From Bryobacteraceae bacterium (GTDB lineage Bacteria; Acidobacteriota; Terriglobia; Bryobacterales; Bryobacteraceae), in NCBI GenBank assembly GCA_947456995.1, contig CANGVB010000010.1, positions 1 through 16,468 on the forward strand: a stretch of 16,468 bases of DNA. The letters are read 5' to 3'. A model generated the notes under the pieces. The model had not been told where the DNA came from and did not search any database. It saw only the letters and a program-made list of their open reading frames with translations. The position numbers and the translations under genes are program-made. Below are positions 15,944 through 16,468 of this stretch, piece after piece (the stretch's first letter is position 1; every line of letters begins with the position of its first letter).

Positions 15944-16468
15944 ATGAATCGCCGATCTTTTCTCATGAGCAGCGCTGGGGCTTTGGCTGCGGCCCAATCC
16001 CGCCCCAATGTGGTTTTGATTTATGCAGATGACATTGGTTACGGCGATTTGGGCTGCTACGGTGCGACTGCCGTCAAGACACCGAACCTCGACAAGCTTG
16101 CCCGAGAGGGTATGCGCTTTACCGACGCGCACTCCTCCTCCGCCACCTGCACTCCCAGCCGTTATTCGATGCTCACCGGCGAGTACGCTTGGCGCAAGAA
16201 GGGCACCGGCGTGCTCCCCGGCGACGCGCGCTTGATCATCGACCCTGCAAATCTCTCCTTGCGCGGCATGATGAAGCAAGCGGGCTACCGCACAGGTGTC
16301 ATCGGGAAATGGCGTCTGGGCCTCGGCAATGGCAACCTCGACTCGAATCGGGACATCAAACCGGGTCCGCTTGAGATCGGATTTGATTCCGCGTTCTTGA
16401 TGCCTGCCACTGGCGACCGTGTCCCTTGCGTCTATGTCAAAGATCGCAACGTCGTGGGCCTCGATCCC
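15944..16468 (+). CDS. Tat-exported cysteine-type sulfatase, N-terminal fragment (cut by window edge)
   Basis: The first 175 codons of a second sulfatase; the rest is beyond the right edge. I chose the ATG at 15944 because it begins MNRRSFLMSSAGALAAAQS, a compact twin-arginine leader; an ATG at 15935 adds only MFK. D29-D30 (YADDIGYGD) are metal ligands, and the formylglycine motif is C69-T-P-S-R73 followed by YSMLTG. This resembles arylsulfatase A and N-acetylgalactosamine-type sulfatases more than the sulfatase at 1897. The normally invariant GKWH-L-G reads GKWRLG (K122, R124), so an active-site His is replaced by Arg. It is divergent from the PEP-CTERM gene. Probably periplasmic and directed at a sulfated glycan, unless the substitution changes activity. 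Confidence 0.9.
   Translation, partial: MNRRSFLMSSAGALAAAQSRPNVVLIYADDIGYGDLGCYGATAVKTPNLDKLAREGMRFTDAHSSSATCTPSRYSMLTGEYAWRKKGTGVLPGDARLIIDPANLSLRGMMKQAGYRTGVIGKWRLGLGNGNLDSNRDIKPGPLEIGFDSAFLMPATGDRVPCVYVKDRNVVGLDP

Overview
The window looks like chromosomal DNA of an Acidobacteriota bacterium, probably near Bryobacter/Solibacter (Bryobacterales). This placement is inferred from gene style and not from a marker gene. The evidence is a large Oar-like TonB-dependent receptor with an N-terminal carboxypeptidase-regulatory-like domain, several degradative enzymes with short twin-arginine (Tat) leaders, cysteine-type sulfatases, a PEP-CTERM surface protein, frequent GTG/TTG starts, and few clear Shine-Dalgarno sites. 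No phage, insertion sequence or CRISPR array is visible. Genes are tightly packed and no gene-free stretch exceeds about 120 bases.

Layout. (1) 1-261, minus: the N-terminal part of an aldehyde dehydrogenase running off the left edge. (2) 378-3447, plus: a Tat-exported Gfo/Idh/MocA oxidoreductase and a Tat-exported arylsulfatase, one base apart. (3) 3468-3586, plus: tRNA-Asn(GTT) with its own good promoter. (4) 3613-4299, minus: an unrecognised secreted 228-aa protein with one DxDGDG motif, divergent from a LysR regulator (4368-5252, plus); a 6-bp dyad lies between them. (5) 5317-11287, plus: Oar/TonB receptor, GH29 alpha-L-fucosidase, and an exported xylose-isomerase-like TIM-barrel protein. 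(6) 11290-14435, minus: an operon of M19 dipeptidase, MFS transporter and an exported flavodoxin-like protein. (7) 14458-15192, plus: a short-chain dehydrogenase. (8) 15189-15857, minus: a PEP-CTERM protein whose stop codon shares a CTAG with the SDR stop. (9) 15944-16468, plus: the N-terminal third or so of a second sulfatase running off the right edge, separated from the PEP-CTERM gene by a perfect 9-bp inverted repeat.

How it may work together (inference): a sulfated, fucose-containing or similar glycan would be taken up through the TonB receptor. Sulfatases would desulfate it and GH29 would remove terminal fucose. The exported Gfo/Idh/MocA oxidoreductase and TIM-barrel protein may form an oxidation/elimination route for glycoside cleavage, as in known pairs of these families. 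The MFS carrier, dipeptidase, SDR and aldehyde dehydrogenase could handle small products, but nothing in the sequence fixes their substrates. The least explained items are the exported redox/TIM-barrel pair with matching Gly/Pro/Arg-rich inserts, the exported flavodoxin-like protein, the dyads at 4313-4334 and 15889-15909, and the second sulfatase with GKWR in place of GKWH.
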